From Lepisosteus oculatus (lineage: Eukaryota > Chordata > Actinopteri > Semionotiformes > Lepisosteidae): a stretch of 64,000 bases of DNA. The position numbers were made by a program, and so were the translations under genes. Below the pieces are notes generated by a model that was given only the letters and a program-made list of their open reading frames with translations, was not told the origin of the DNA and did not search any database. The stretch spans positions 16,877,444 to 16,941,443 of the forward strand of contig NC_090703.1 of NCBI RefSeq assembly GCF_040954835.1, written 5' to 3'. Shown one piece after another: positions 1 to 21,000 of the stretch (positions are counted from its first letter, which is position 1; every line of letters begins with the position of its first letter).

Positions 1-206
1 ACAGCATTAAGGAAAGTTGCTCTGAGATACGTTTATTATGCTGTGCAAGTGTTGGCTTCATTGCTTTGGCACAGTATTTGTAGAGGTAAATGCTGGAGGT
101 TCTACAAAGTGAAAATAATAATATGCAAGATTCTTGTTTTTGAATGAGTAGTTTTCCAAAGTTTATTATTTCAGTCCTTCCATCATAGTATATAAGATCA
201 GCCTAA

Positions 207-9206
<9,000 letters not shown>

Positions 9207-9616
9207 ATGAAAATTCTGAGCATCAAGTCTATATTAATCATGTTAACTTATCATTATAGACTTAGTATATACTGTAGGTAAAATATAGAGTAACAGATGT
9301 GATATATATAAATCAAGTCCTTTTAACAAAGAAAAGGCAGTCATAACCTGATGTAGGATATCTGCAAAAAAGTTTTTCTTGACATCCAACCTAGCAGAGC
9401 TGATTTTCTGAGAGAACAGGACTCACCTAATAAAAGTTATTTAAAAGGACACACGACTCAGTTTACTCCAATTTACATATTTTTCTTTCACTATACTTGT
9501 TCTCTATTAATAAAAACTGTACATTCAATACTTTAATAACAGCTTTTAAATTAAGCATTTTTGTATCTGTGTTGGGCATCTTATATAAACGGACCATGTA
9601 ATCCAATGAAATGTTG

Positions 9617-9622
9617 AATAAA
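9617..9622 (+). other. Poly(A) signal of the GPCR gene
   Basis: AATAAA lies about 410 bp after the GPCR stop codon and is followed by T-rich sequence. Transcription here runs toward the convergent KNSTRN gene. Confidence 0.6.
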
Positions 9623-9758
9623 ATAATCTGTCATGCATTTCCAAGATTGATTTTAAAAAAACCTACCGTACAGATTTATAGAAAAAATCTGATGGCTCCT
9701 AAACAAATTTTATTTAAAATCATTCTCTTCAAGGGTCTGTTTTTCTTGGTTTTAATAT

Positions 9759-9764
9759 TTTATT
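9759..9764 (-). other. KNSTRN: Poly(A) signal of KNSTRN
   Basis: TTTATT on the plus strand reads AATAAA on the minus strand, 65 bp after the KNSTRN stop codon. The 3' UTR is therefore very short and ends within about 150 bp of the convergent GPCR 3' end. Confidence 0.65.
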
Positions 9765-9828
9765 AGCTTATAAAAAAATACTAATTTTTACATCTCAAAG
9801 CGAATGGCTTTTCTGCCGGCACACAAAT

Positions 9829-12800
9829 TTACACATCAAGTAGCTGCTGAGCATCATCTAAAGCTTTCTCCATTTCTTGTAGTTCTGTTTGAAAGTTTTC
9901 TTTTTCCTTCAGACGCCTCTCTATTTCTTCTTGCTGAGCCCTCACTTTGGATTTAATTTCCTACAAAAGAAAATTAGTGAAGGATTCAACCCAACTCATT
10001 TTATTGCAGGAAAAAATTATGGTTCTTAACAGTCAGTCTTTTAGATAAAATTCCACTTAAATGTGTTATTCTCTTTTTCTAGTATCTGACAACTGTACAT
10101 TACCTACACGGGAACTCACGGGACATTGCATACTTACAGTAGGTGTATGGTTCTGAGTGGAACACATACAATATATTTGTAATTAAATAAAAAATTAAAT
10201 TTATGTAATTTATGTACATATTTATAAATGTTTAAAGAATATTCTGAAAGGCTACACAAACACGGAATAAAATCTCTATGCCCTGCTCATGCTAGATTTT
10301 TCCAGAAAGGCTATGGCTTTTCAGAGAACAATTTATTATTCTTCTTATATGTTTAATGTTAAAGTGTATCACAGTGGGCTTTTCTAGTCATGAGCAAAGA
10401 CTTTTAAATGGAAATAAAAAAGCCTTTATTTGCTGTATATTAAGTAACTCCTTACCTGCATCTGTAGCCTGTGCTCAGAAGCTTTCTGACTAAATACCTC
10501 CAGTTCATTTTGCAAATTCCTAGACAGACTCTGGACCAGAGAAAATATTGATTATTTCCTTTCTAGCAGCAAACGTTTGCAAAAAGCTAAAATCTTTAAC
10601 AGTCTGATAACACTGCATTAAAAACAGCTGAAGAATAGCCATTCGCCTGTCACCTATCAGTGTGTTCATTGTTGTTTCTTTCTGTATGAAGTTCAGACAC
10701 CTTGCCCTTTTTAAACATAGGAATTTGTCAATGGAAACTCAGTTTTAGAAGTTCAAAAAAATAATGCTGAAATGTTTTAAATGGTTTTTATTTTTTAAAA
10801 GACAAGGCCAAGTAAAACTAGTGTTTATTATAATTAGTGTTAATCTGGGTGAAGATGACTCATCCTCATGTTCATACTATACTGATCTAAACTAAAATGT
10901 AACATTTGAAAGGACCAATTTTAGTCGTTCAGCCAAGTGTCCTTTTGTGCTGATTATTTTCTGCTGGTATGGGCTGAACTGGTTGGTCTCTAGAAACAAA
11001 AGAAAACTGTTCTGGCACAAAAGAAAACTGTCTCAGTCCAAGAATGTTCAAAATTAAACAATCACATTTGTTTCTATAAATTTCATTCAAATTAGATTGA
11101 TTTTAAAATGTCCTTACCATCCTATTAGTTAGGGTTCTCCAGTCAGTAAAGAAAGAACATTTTAATATGTGTGCACAAAACGATTCAGTGAAAATCACAG
11201 CATCCCAGATTTTGTTTTCTGGTATTACACATTCAATCACTACACAATAATATATTTTTGTCATGAGGGTGGGATATTATTTCAACCTTCCTGCAGCATG
11301 GGGTTATTTCAAGAATGGAGTACTAAGAGAGTGAATGCTGTGCACTATTAAGAATTACAAAACAGATACCTTACAGTTTAGAATGTCAGACTCACCAACA
11401 CTTCCTTTCTTTGCTCTTCATTTTGTTTTGCTGTTTCAAGGATTTTTTCACCTGAAACTTAGGATGAAAAAAGTCATACCCCTTAAAAAACTAGCTTGTT
11501 TAATTCTCTTATTGCTCTGGACTAAATCAATGTGGCAAAACATTTCATGCAGCTTTAAAAGACCATTTTTAAAACTATTTTTCTACTTCATTAATAAAAT
11601 ATATTTTACTTACATTCCAGATAGCCTACAGTTCTGTACTATCCATATTACAAAGCAGTATGCATTGTGAAACTGAACAAATCAAAAACAAAAGGAACAA
11701 AATCAAAATACAGAAAATGGATAATTTCTTTACCTGGATCAATGTTGCTAGTTTCCAGAAATAGCATGCACTTCTCCAGCTGCTTTTTAAGTTCACTGGA
11801 TTCTCCTTCCAGACCTGTGTATTTCTGCGTCAGCTTTGCAATATTCTCCTTTAAAATAAATGTGAGGTTTGTTCAGTATAGAAACGCATACCCTGCCTGA
11901 ATTGACAATCAAGGGGATGAAACTGCTGCACAATGTAGATTAAAAGAGTGGTAGTGTAGCCATATGAGCCTATTTATGTAGAACAAGGAATAACACCTCT
12001 AAAATTTCTCCAGACTAAAAAATCATGCATCAAGAACTAGAATAAACCATGAAACGTAGTTTCATCCATCTATTTTCCACTGCATCCAGTACAGGGTTGC
12101 AGGGAAGCCAGACCCTATCCAGGTAAGCAATGGGCGCAATTCAGGATACACCCTGTAGAGGACACCAGTCTTTCATGGAGCACAGATACACCAGGTCCAA
12201 TTTTTCCAGAAGCCAGTTAACCTTCCAGTATATCTGTGGACTGTGGGAAGAAACCGGAGCTCCAAACAGATAGCACCCTGGGAATTGAACCCAGGACCTG
12301 AGCCCTGGGCAATGCTGCACCACAGTGCCAGTCGTTTGCACAGCTTATTTAGGTTTAATATTTTATTAAAGGTTGCACCACAGAGTAAGTCTTATACCTT
12401 CTGATTCTTAATAATGGGTAATGGATACAAAAATATTACCAATACCTTATCTCCTAAGCCCCTTCATTTCAAAGGATGTTTAATGGTGGGTAATGGTGGC
12501 ACAGTAAAACCAATTGTTTCGTAAAAGTGAACATGGACCCAACTTACCTTTGCCTCTGAAAGATTTCGATACAGCTCCAGATTGGATGCTTCTAAAAGCT
12601 GGTTCTTATCTCTCAGTTCTGCTTCCACACGGAGCCTGGTATTTGGTCTGAAATGAGGATATACAAAATTAAAATATTCGTCTATTAACTTTCATGAAAA
12701 AAAACAGTATTACAATGTCATTAAAAAAAGCAAAAAGACACTTTTAAAAACAAATTCCTAATATAGTTACACACAATATTGATTTTTGAGAATAAATAAA

Positions 12801-13356
12801 AAAAACATTTCTTACCCTTTGTAAACACCATTTTGAGGAATTTTCCTGGCCAACAACATTGAAGAAATCAAAAGGTCAGCATTCACCTTCAAAACAGCTA
12901 TTTTAGGCTTTCAAAATAAAATCTTAACAAAAGCTAATCTATAATATATCAGTATACACTTTCCTAACTATGATGGTTATTGTTCATTATGAAGAAACCT
13001 TTAAGCAGAGGAGAGTAAACATTTTCCATGATCAGAACAGAAGCAATGCTGAAGTCACCTTTTGCTGACAGTTGGGTTTTGTGGTTTGAATGCTCCAACC
13101 TTTTCAGACTTTACAGCAAAGTTGAAACTGGTAGGTACTTCAAATTTGGGAGCCACCGCTTTTTTCATACTTTCAGCAGGGCGATCATTTGCTATATATA
13201 AAATAATAAATTTCTGTTACAATGTTACAGTTTTGGATTACAGAATTACATCACAGAAATAAAACATTTCGGGGTCTCATAAAACCTACATTTTGTTGCT
13301 TCGTATTGCTTTTTTTCTTGATAAAGAGGAATTCTGGAATTCTCTCTCTCCCCCAT
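9829..13356 (-). CDS. KNSTRN: Small kinetochore-associated protein (kinastrin/SKAP)
   Basis: Eight coding exons join in phase, listed from the 5' end: 13356-13290, 13191-13059, 12845-12816, 12647-12548, 11848-11734, 11451-11396, 10530-10456 and 9960-9829 (stop at 9829-9831), giving about 235 residues. The human protein is 316. The N-terminal third is basic, Pro/Ser-containing and poorly structured. From about residue 80 the protein is a long coiled coil. Matches to human KNSTRN include DKNQLLEA (identical), a Cys-containing segment ending LETSNIDP (human LESKGLDP), LQNELEVF (human LQEELKLF), and a C-terminus ending QLLDV (human QLLEM). KNSTRN acts with astrin at kinetochores and microtubule plus ends to stabilise attachments. 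The N-terminus contains SRIP, an EB1-binding SxIP-type motif. The start ATG (13354-13356) is the first in its exon, which follows a non-coding exon at about 13917; an alternative first exon cannot be excluded. Confidence 0.9.
12062..12336 (-). mobile_element. SINE with tRNA-like head and L2-like tail (minus)
   Basis: Read on the minus strand, it starts with a tRNA-like head holding the B-box-like GGTTCAATTCC. It continues with a GTGCTATCTGTTTGGAGC-like block and ends with the CATCC/GGATG-type tail. It is full length and lies in a KNSTRN intron. It belongs to the same family as 7485-7680, 35882-36140 and 39185-39540. Confidence 0.8.
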
Positions 13357-13683
13357 GATTTAAGTATCTGAAAAAAAAGGATCACCTTTCACTACACAGC
13401 ACCTATTTGATAGGTCAGATTTAAAAAGGGCCTTGAACTTTACGGTTCCCTAACATGTATTTTAGTTTAGCATACGAACAACGACTGATCACGATTAAAT
13501 TGTTAGTATTTAGAAATCAATGAGTTCATTGTTAATCTTAAAATATGCTGTATTTCAAGGCTCTCCGGCAGTATGTCTGAAAAAGATTGCGGCTATAGAA
13601 CTAAAAGTAAAAAACACGTTAAAGCATGGCACTATAAATACTTTAGTCACACAATCATCCGCAAATCGATTAAGTTAATAAGA

Positions 13684-13712
13684 ACTTTATACTTATACTT
13701 ATACTTTATACT
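13684..13712. repeat. Short TTATAC tandem repeat
   Basis: About four copies of a TATACT/TTATAC hexamer lie in the first intron of KNSTRN. It is a minor simple repeat. Confidence 0.6.
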
Positions 13713-13916
13713 TATTTTAAGAACTTCATGAGGTATACTTTACACTAATATTTTAATTACAGCCATTAAAAAGCTCAAGAATTAGTTATAGTTTAAGTAG
13801 TTAATAGTTATATTTCCCTAAATTGGCAACTAACATATTGAGAACTAGATTAATCAAAATAAGTAAACTTAATACAACACGATCTGTATTATGAACACGA
13901 GTCAAGAGTACTTACC

Positions 13917-13975
13917 AAGCTTGTTTGTTGCCACTTTGCAAAAATACAGCAAAACCCGCTCTGAAATTTTAAAAT
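13917..13975 (-). other. KNSTRN: KNSTRN 5' UTR exon (approximate)
   Basis: A minus-strand donor GTAAGT (complement of 13911-13916) follows sequence without a suitable start codon. An intron to 13367 then leads to the ATG exon. The transcription start is not defined by sequence. Confidence 0.55.
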
Positions 13976-14110
13976 AAAATACGTCACTTCCTTTTAACGC
14001 CCCTGGTATAGGAACTCAGGGTTTCGGAAAGTTAGTGCGCATGCTTGTTAGTAGAGCGGTTAAATTTGAAAAAATTAAACATTTGCAAAGGGTGGCGGAA
14101 ATGATTTTGG
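13976..14110. promoter_or_regulatory. Divergent KNSTRN/KNL1 promoter
   Basis: The two first exons face away from each other across roughly 100 bp. Visible elements are: AGGAAGTGACGT (minus strand, 13981-13992), an ETS/CRE composite; TGCGCATGC (14036-14044), an NRF1-like half palindrome; GCGG (14056-14059) five bases before TTTGAA (14065-14070), which resembles a CDE/CHR pair bound by DREAM/MuvB in G2/M genes; and GGTGGCGGAAA near 14090, an E2F-like site. There is no clear TATA box. This fits coordinated cell-cycle expression of two kinetochore genes. Confidence 0.65.
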
Positions 14111-14150
14111 ATAAATATAAATGAAGATTAAGACGGCGATATAATTAAAG
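14085..14150 (+). other. KNL1: KNL1 5' UTR exon (approximate start)
   Basis: The segment ends ATTAAAG before the donor GTATGT at 14151. The next exon, from 15067, carries the start codon. The 5' boundary is a guess from the promoter motifs. Confidence 0.5.
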
Positions 14151-15081
14151 GTATGTGTTAACATGTGTGTCACTTTTTAAAAGCAGTCTTTAGGTTTAGT
14201 TTGATTCAAAAGAATCATTTTAATCAATAGGGCGGTATGCTCTAACTACAGTAGTTACCTTGTTTGGTGCGGAGCTCACTTCTGCATACAATGGCTGTGA
14301 TGATAGGGGAAACGTTGTTGTGAAACCCTAGCGTGTTTCTGGTCTTGAACATGTATGATATTTCATTTCAAACAAAGAATATAAATGCCGTTTAACGATG
14401 TGGACGTGTGTGGTGATGTTGCTTTCTGTGCTTAACCAACCTGCTCACACTGGCTCAGAGCATCTGTGAAATTCAGAAATGTTAGCTACATCAGTTTAAT
14501 GACTGCATTCTACAATACTATATAAGATCTTTACGTGCATTTCTTCATGTGCATCCTAGCAAGTCATTTACAGTAATGTGTTTCTGATTTTACGTTTATT
14601 CATATGGATTTGTTCATTGGTTTAATGTCTATTACCAAACGTTTGACATTGATAAGACTAGAGTTATGTTCGCACGGCGAAAGCAGTGCCTTGTAGTGCA
14701 CGAATTCAACCAGATGGTCTGGAAACGTGATGATTTTATCGATAATTAACTGTTGAAATATGTATATGTTTCATTCGATATACACCTAATGTGGATGGAC
14801 TAGTGGACAGATTTACTAGTGTTACGAAACAATCTCGGAAAATGAAACCCCGCAGCATTTATGTCCTGATGTTCTTTCTCTTAAACTGTGTATCAATTTA
14901 GTTTCACATGAAACGCCTTTTTGGTGGAGAAACCTGTAGACAGAGTGTAGTCGAAAAGACTGTTTAGCAGGCATTACATTTTAATTTATTGACAATATTC
15001 TGATTTAAAACAAAATGGGATTAATAATAAATATACCAAGATAAATTAATTTATCTTTCTTTCCAGAATAAGATTGTTTGG

Positions 15082-18000
15082 ATGAAGATGGAGCCTTTTG
15101 TAGCAATCCCAAGTGATCAGTAAGTTGTGTGTTTAATCATAGTTGTAAACGTGTCTTTATTTGAACTTCTAGTTCAGAATGATGTTAAAATGTATTTATT
15201 TACAGTAGCAGTGACAAATTGGGGTGAATAAGATTCTGGTGTTGTTTGGAAGGTGAATACAATGGGCTAGGTTTACATACGGATTCAACATTCAGAAAAT
15301 TTTCATTTTGAGTGAACACCTGCCAACAAACTGAAGGCCAGAAAACTTCTCCATTTTAGGATTCTTAGAATCTTTTCTTTATTCTGATTTCTAACTTGGA
15401 ATTTTCAGTTAAGTGATTCTTTTAATCATAGTATATTATACTGAAAATATGGAAATGCATATTTACTTTTCATTGTAGCACCACAACTGTGTATTTTAAC
15501 TGCTAGAACTGTAAATGTTTGACTTTTTGCAAGGCGTGTTAGATTAATTAAAATTATCCAATTTTACAGGTCTGAACCGACTAAAACCAATAATATGCGA
15601 AGGATTTCATCGGTATGAGCCTTTAAAAAATTCTCTATGTTCCAGCTTTCATAACAGAGGTGCTTTTTAGCAATGAAAATGTGCATATTCTGTCAAATCC
15701 CCACAATAATTGATAAATCTAGATCTTTCAGAGTGCCAACTGTAGCCTTGGTGCTAACACCAGACACTATGCTTTTAATGTTAACGGCTCTACCTCTTGT
15801 ACTATTAAAGCAGTGATAACACAGTACATTTTTCATTCACGAATTTAAATTGGTTGTTCAAAACCATTAAAGATAACCCAGGCAAGGCTATGCCATCTTA
15901 AATAACTGCTGATTGTATTAGAACCATCATCATATATCTGTCTAGTTATATCTTGTCCACATTTATGATATTATATTATTTACCTTAGGCCTCTTTCTAA
16001 ACTAGTCTTTTTTACTATTATCAGAATAGTCTGATACAAACCATATAGTTTTCTCCTTTGTACTAAGTCCCATTACCTCCATACTCCATACCGCCATGTT
16101 TTTCTTCTTTTTTTTCTTTTGCATTCTATTTAAATGTACAGAAGTGCCGGGTGTCCCTAAAACATTTCCCTCAGGGGACAATAAAATCTTATCTTACATT
16201 TTAAGTGTTTTTGACTCTTTATCAAACACAGCTGTTCAGCTAGACCTTTCATTTTTGTATACAATGAGTAATTTGTACACTTTCTGAACAGAATGTGCAT
16301 TTGTTCTTACATTTGTTAAAGTACATGTGTATGTAAACTAAGAAGTCTGCTTTTTTTTTAGATTTTAAAAGCACCTCGCACCCCACTTAAAAGTATTGGG
16401 GGAGAAGATGGATGTCAGGTAATTTCAATGATACGTGATTGGGTATTTTAATTTTAAAAAGTCATCTAGTTTAGGAGCTGTTAAAAGTATTTTTAGTGTG
16501 CTCTGCTATGAAAAGCATTGCAACAGTTGAATAGTGTGGTCTAATAAAAGTAGTTTTCTCTTCCTGCTAATCTGAGATCGGTGTCAATGTTAATTCTGTA
16601 ACAACGATTGATGAAAGGTGAAGTGGGGCTTAAGCTTTTCCTTTAGTAAAGTTTGCAATTTGAGATCACCATGATTTAATTTTTTTCCCTGTTAGGACTG
16701 CACAAACAAACCATTTGAAAAGAAAAGACGAAGTTCTCGAAGAGTCAGTTTTGCCCAAACCAATAATATAAAGTAAGATTAACATATTTTCAGTTTTCTT
16801 CGCAAATGTAAAGTTGCATTCGATTGCAGTTTTTGTTATATAAAAGCTGAGTTGATAAGACAAGTTATGTCTATTCTCATTAATCATTATCTTTTCCTGC
16901 TTGGGATATCATTTGGTTCCTTGCTGTGAAGAACATATTTGGACAGAAATACTCCTGTTAATCTTTTTAAAATGTTTTTTTTCTAATATTTTAGTTAATT
17001 TAATAATTATGCTTAATTGCGTATGTATTAAGCTACATGTGTATTTACCCAATGTAAGCAGTTTCCTAAAGGTAGATAACATTAAAAAATGAATCCATAA
17101 ATGACTGTAATTGACATTTTATAAGCTGAATATTATGATCTGTATTTTTATTTTATTCTGTCCTCTTAGGGATTTTAAAAATGATTCACCTGTGACAAAA
17201 CTTTTGGGAGACCTGGATGGAACGGGTAGGTGTTTGTTTTCATTTAATATTTAATACTGATTTAGTAATATTCCCATTTCTTTTCAGGTAATAATTTTAT
17301 TTCTCCACTATTTGTCCAATTTTGCATGTAGTCATACTGGAATATTTCAATCATTTTGACTAGTTTAAGTAATAAACTGGAAATGTATTAATATTGAGAT
17401 ATTCAAAAATTGTTAATGATCTAAAACTTTCAAATGTTATATTGTTTTTGAAAAGTATACAAATTTACCCACATTCAGAATAAACAATGGAATATAGCTT
17501 AAGGCAAAACAGGTGGAAAAGCCAGCAAAATTTGTATGCATTTAATACTGTTTTGTATGTTAATGTTTCTAAATATCAGTTCTTAAAATGTCACATAAAA
17601 CATAAAAAATGTCTGACTTTTAGGTGAATGTTTATTTTTTGTAGTGATTGTTTTACCCTTAATTATTTATGCACGTCTCTGTCACTATGTTCCTGATTCA
17701 GAAAACACCAATACATAAAGTCTTATAGATAACCCTGAATTGCCTGTTTGTGAATTTTGGGAATGCTTGGTGGTTATAGACCAGTTAAGCAAGTCATATG
17801 CTCGGTTAAAGAAATTCCAGTCTTGGGGAGCTGATAGCTTTAACAAATTAGCAAAATTTTACGAATTTTACGTTTGTTATTGATCAGAGTTACAATTCTT
17901 CCATTTCTTCAGAAATTTATGATTTAAGGGTTACCTATAAAACCAGCAGGCCTAGTCAACTTTAGAAAAGGGGTTGGAGGCCCCTAATCCATGATGTTGC

Positions 18001-21000
18001 ACTTTTAATGTGAAGTAAATTTAACAATCTTGTATTAGTGCTAGATCATATAGTGTTTTTTCATGTAAGCACCATACATAGAAATGTTGGGTTAGACCAA
18101 ATTTGTTGCATTTATGAATGATCAAAGCAAAGAAAGCAGAATTCATCCGACTTACTCACTGAAGTGCAGGAGAAAGGGAAAAAAATTATATGCACATCTT
18201 TTAAAAATGAACCAGTGAGATGTCGTATGGCATTTAGTTGATATTAAAGACAAGTCACATTTTTTATTAAATTAATCTAAAAAATAAATTTGCCTTTTTA
18301 GAAATGGAAGATTTGGATAAGGAGAAGTAAGTATATTTTATTTTCCTACATGAAACTGACACCAGCTCTTTGCATGGCATTTGTTTTTTTTAATCATTTA
18401 TTGGCAAAAAGGCATACTGTGGTGCAGAAATAACATTCTATAAAGTATTATAAATAGTGTATATTAAGCCCCTAGCAGTTTTGATATACTTGCTAAAAGT
18501 TTTGGCTTGTATTTTTTATATTAAAGTAAAGCAATGTATATTAAAATCAGGGATTTTCTCTTGAATAACCTTATCAAAACCTAGTAAAATAATCAATTAA
18601 ACTCTTTTATTAGCAGGTTGAATGCTGATCAAGATGGAAAACCACAGTTACTTGGTAAGAATTTTGAAAATTTTAACTATGAATATTTTTTTTACATTTT
18701 AATTTATAATAATGTAATTGTTTCTTGCAAAGCTGGTATGAGTAGAAATTGTTTCTATTAATGGAGATAATTGAGTAATCATTTCATGTATAATTTTTCA
18801 GGCATGGAAACTTTGCTCAATGCTCCCCTACAAGTTCCACAGCAGCAGAATAAGGTTAGATATTTTGTTTCATTGTTATAAATTAAGCCAGGTAATATAT
18901 AGTACCTTTAATTGTCCCTGAAATTAGCGGGATGACCAATACAGACATTCTTCTAGTTTCATATTGGGATTTTACCTTGTTACACGAGAGCAGTGTCACT
19001 ATTCCACAGAACTGCAGCATTAGCTTTACATACAGTACATCATGAACAGTTTAATCATATAAGTTATCCAGAATCTTTAAATATCTCGCACATAGATAGA
19101 AACTATCAATTTAATATTTAAAAATAAGAAAACAAATCAAACATTTCAAAAACATTTTAATAGATGGCCTAAATGGTTATTTGAAAACATTTGTTAACAT
19201 CAACAAAAACCCCTTGGAGACAGAAAATTAGTTATAGCAGGCTTTGAATGATCGGGTTTCAGATAATACAGTAATGTCTTATTTCTTTATATAAATACTT
19301 TATTTTTTGGTTGAAAAATTCCACTTTATATTATATAAAGAATATCAATTCTAATACTATGTTAATGGAAATCGACATTATATAATTTTACTTTTTTCCA
19401 TCTCAGGAAAGGTCCTTTTTTGAGCATGGAACTATGGACACAGTTGCTGATAAAACGGTAGTATTTTCTGAAGAAGACAATGCAAATATGGATATGACCT
19501 ACAGCCACACTATTGTTATTAGTAAGGATGATGATGACATCAACGATGTTGCTAACTGTGGAAATCTAGATGTCGGAGAGTTCATTTCTAGACTGGACAA
19601 AAACAAGGACGTTGGTAATGCTGACTCAAGACGGGAATACAGCTACTTCAGCAGATGTGAAGATTCAACAATCTTTGGTAATAATTCTGTGAAGACATCT
19701 GATTTCAAAAATGGCCTTGCAAAATCAGTTGGACAGAGTGGTAACAGACGCTTTTTCAGTGATCCAAGTTCTTTAACCCCATTGGTTCAACAGAATTCTG
19801 TGCCACCTGGGCCTGAGAAAATATGTTCCAAAGATTTTCTTTCCAGACTCAAATCACATGGATCTGGTTTTGATAAAGAAAAGCAAGCATCTGTATTAAC
19901 AGAAAGGTTTGATCTCCAGTTCATCAATAAGACAATGTTAGTAGACAAAGAGGACAATATGGACATGACTAAAAGCCACACAATTTCAATAGATACCAGA
20001 ACAATAAATGAGAATAAATGTGTCATACAGCCTGCAGAACCAGATGATATGGACATGACAAAAAGCCAGACTGTTGACATTGCTTACAAGGAAGTTATGG
20101 CTTCTGATCCATTCAGAGTAATCCCTCCAAAAACTAGAAAACTTGTAGCTGGTTTAGCAGGTTGTAGCAATGAAACTGTTGTTTTTTCAGAGGAGCTTAA
20201 TGAAATGGACATGACTAAGAGCCATACAGTGGCTATTGACACTAAGAGCATTTTAAATACTGGTGAGAAACCATTGGATTTGTGTCATAATGCTCTAGGT
20301 TCTTGTGGATTGTCCTCAAGACCTGATTATAAGGACATGACAAAAAGTCAGATGAATTCACTTGATTACAAAACTAATGCAGCACTTACCAATCCAGCTA
20401 AAGACATTAACAAAAGATGTAGAAGTGTACTTGGTTTTTCTGTTCCAGCTGATAAAACAGTTCTTTTTTCTGTAGACGAAGATGATATGGACATGACTAA
20501 AAGCCATACAGTTGCTATTGACAACAGAAGTCTTTTTAGGCAGAAACGTGAACAAAATAATAAATTAGTTGACATGGAGATGACAAGAAGCCAAATGGCT
20601 GCAGTTGACTGCAGGACTATTGAAGTAACCGATCCACTCATGGCTGTGCAAACTAAACCAAGAAGTAATGCAACATCTTTTTCAGCTCCCTATGATAGAA
20701 CAGTGGTGTTTCCAGAACACTTGGCAGAAATGGAGATGACACAGAGCCACACAGTATCTATAGACAGCACAAATATCTTAATGGCTAGAGAGAAATCTGA
20801 AATGTGTTTTTCTGAAAGCCGTTTACCATGTTCCCCTTCTTTTACCTCTGTGCCAAAAGACATGGAACTTGCAAAGGGCCAGACTGTAAAAAGTGACTTT
20901 AAAACCACTCTGGCAGAAAATTCCACTTCAGCAATAAGGAGATCTAAACAAAGTATCTTTAGTTTGTCTGTTCCTGCTGATGGAACAGTTGTCTGTTCAG

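Noticed and set aside
14151-15066. Possible extra coding exon in KNL1 intron 1
   Set aside because: No open segment with acceptor and donor in phase was seen; the ATG in exon 15067-15119 explains the N-terminus.
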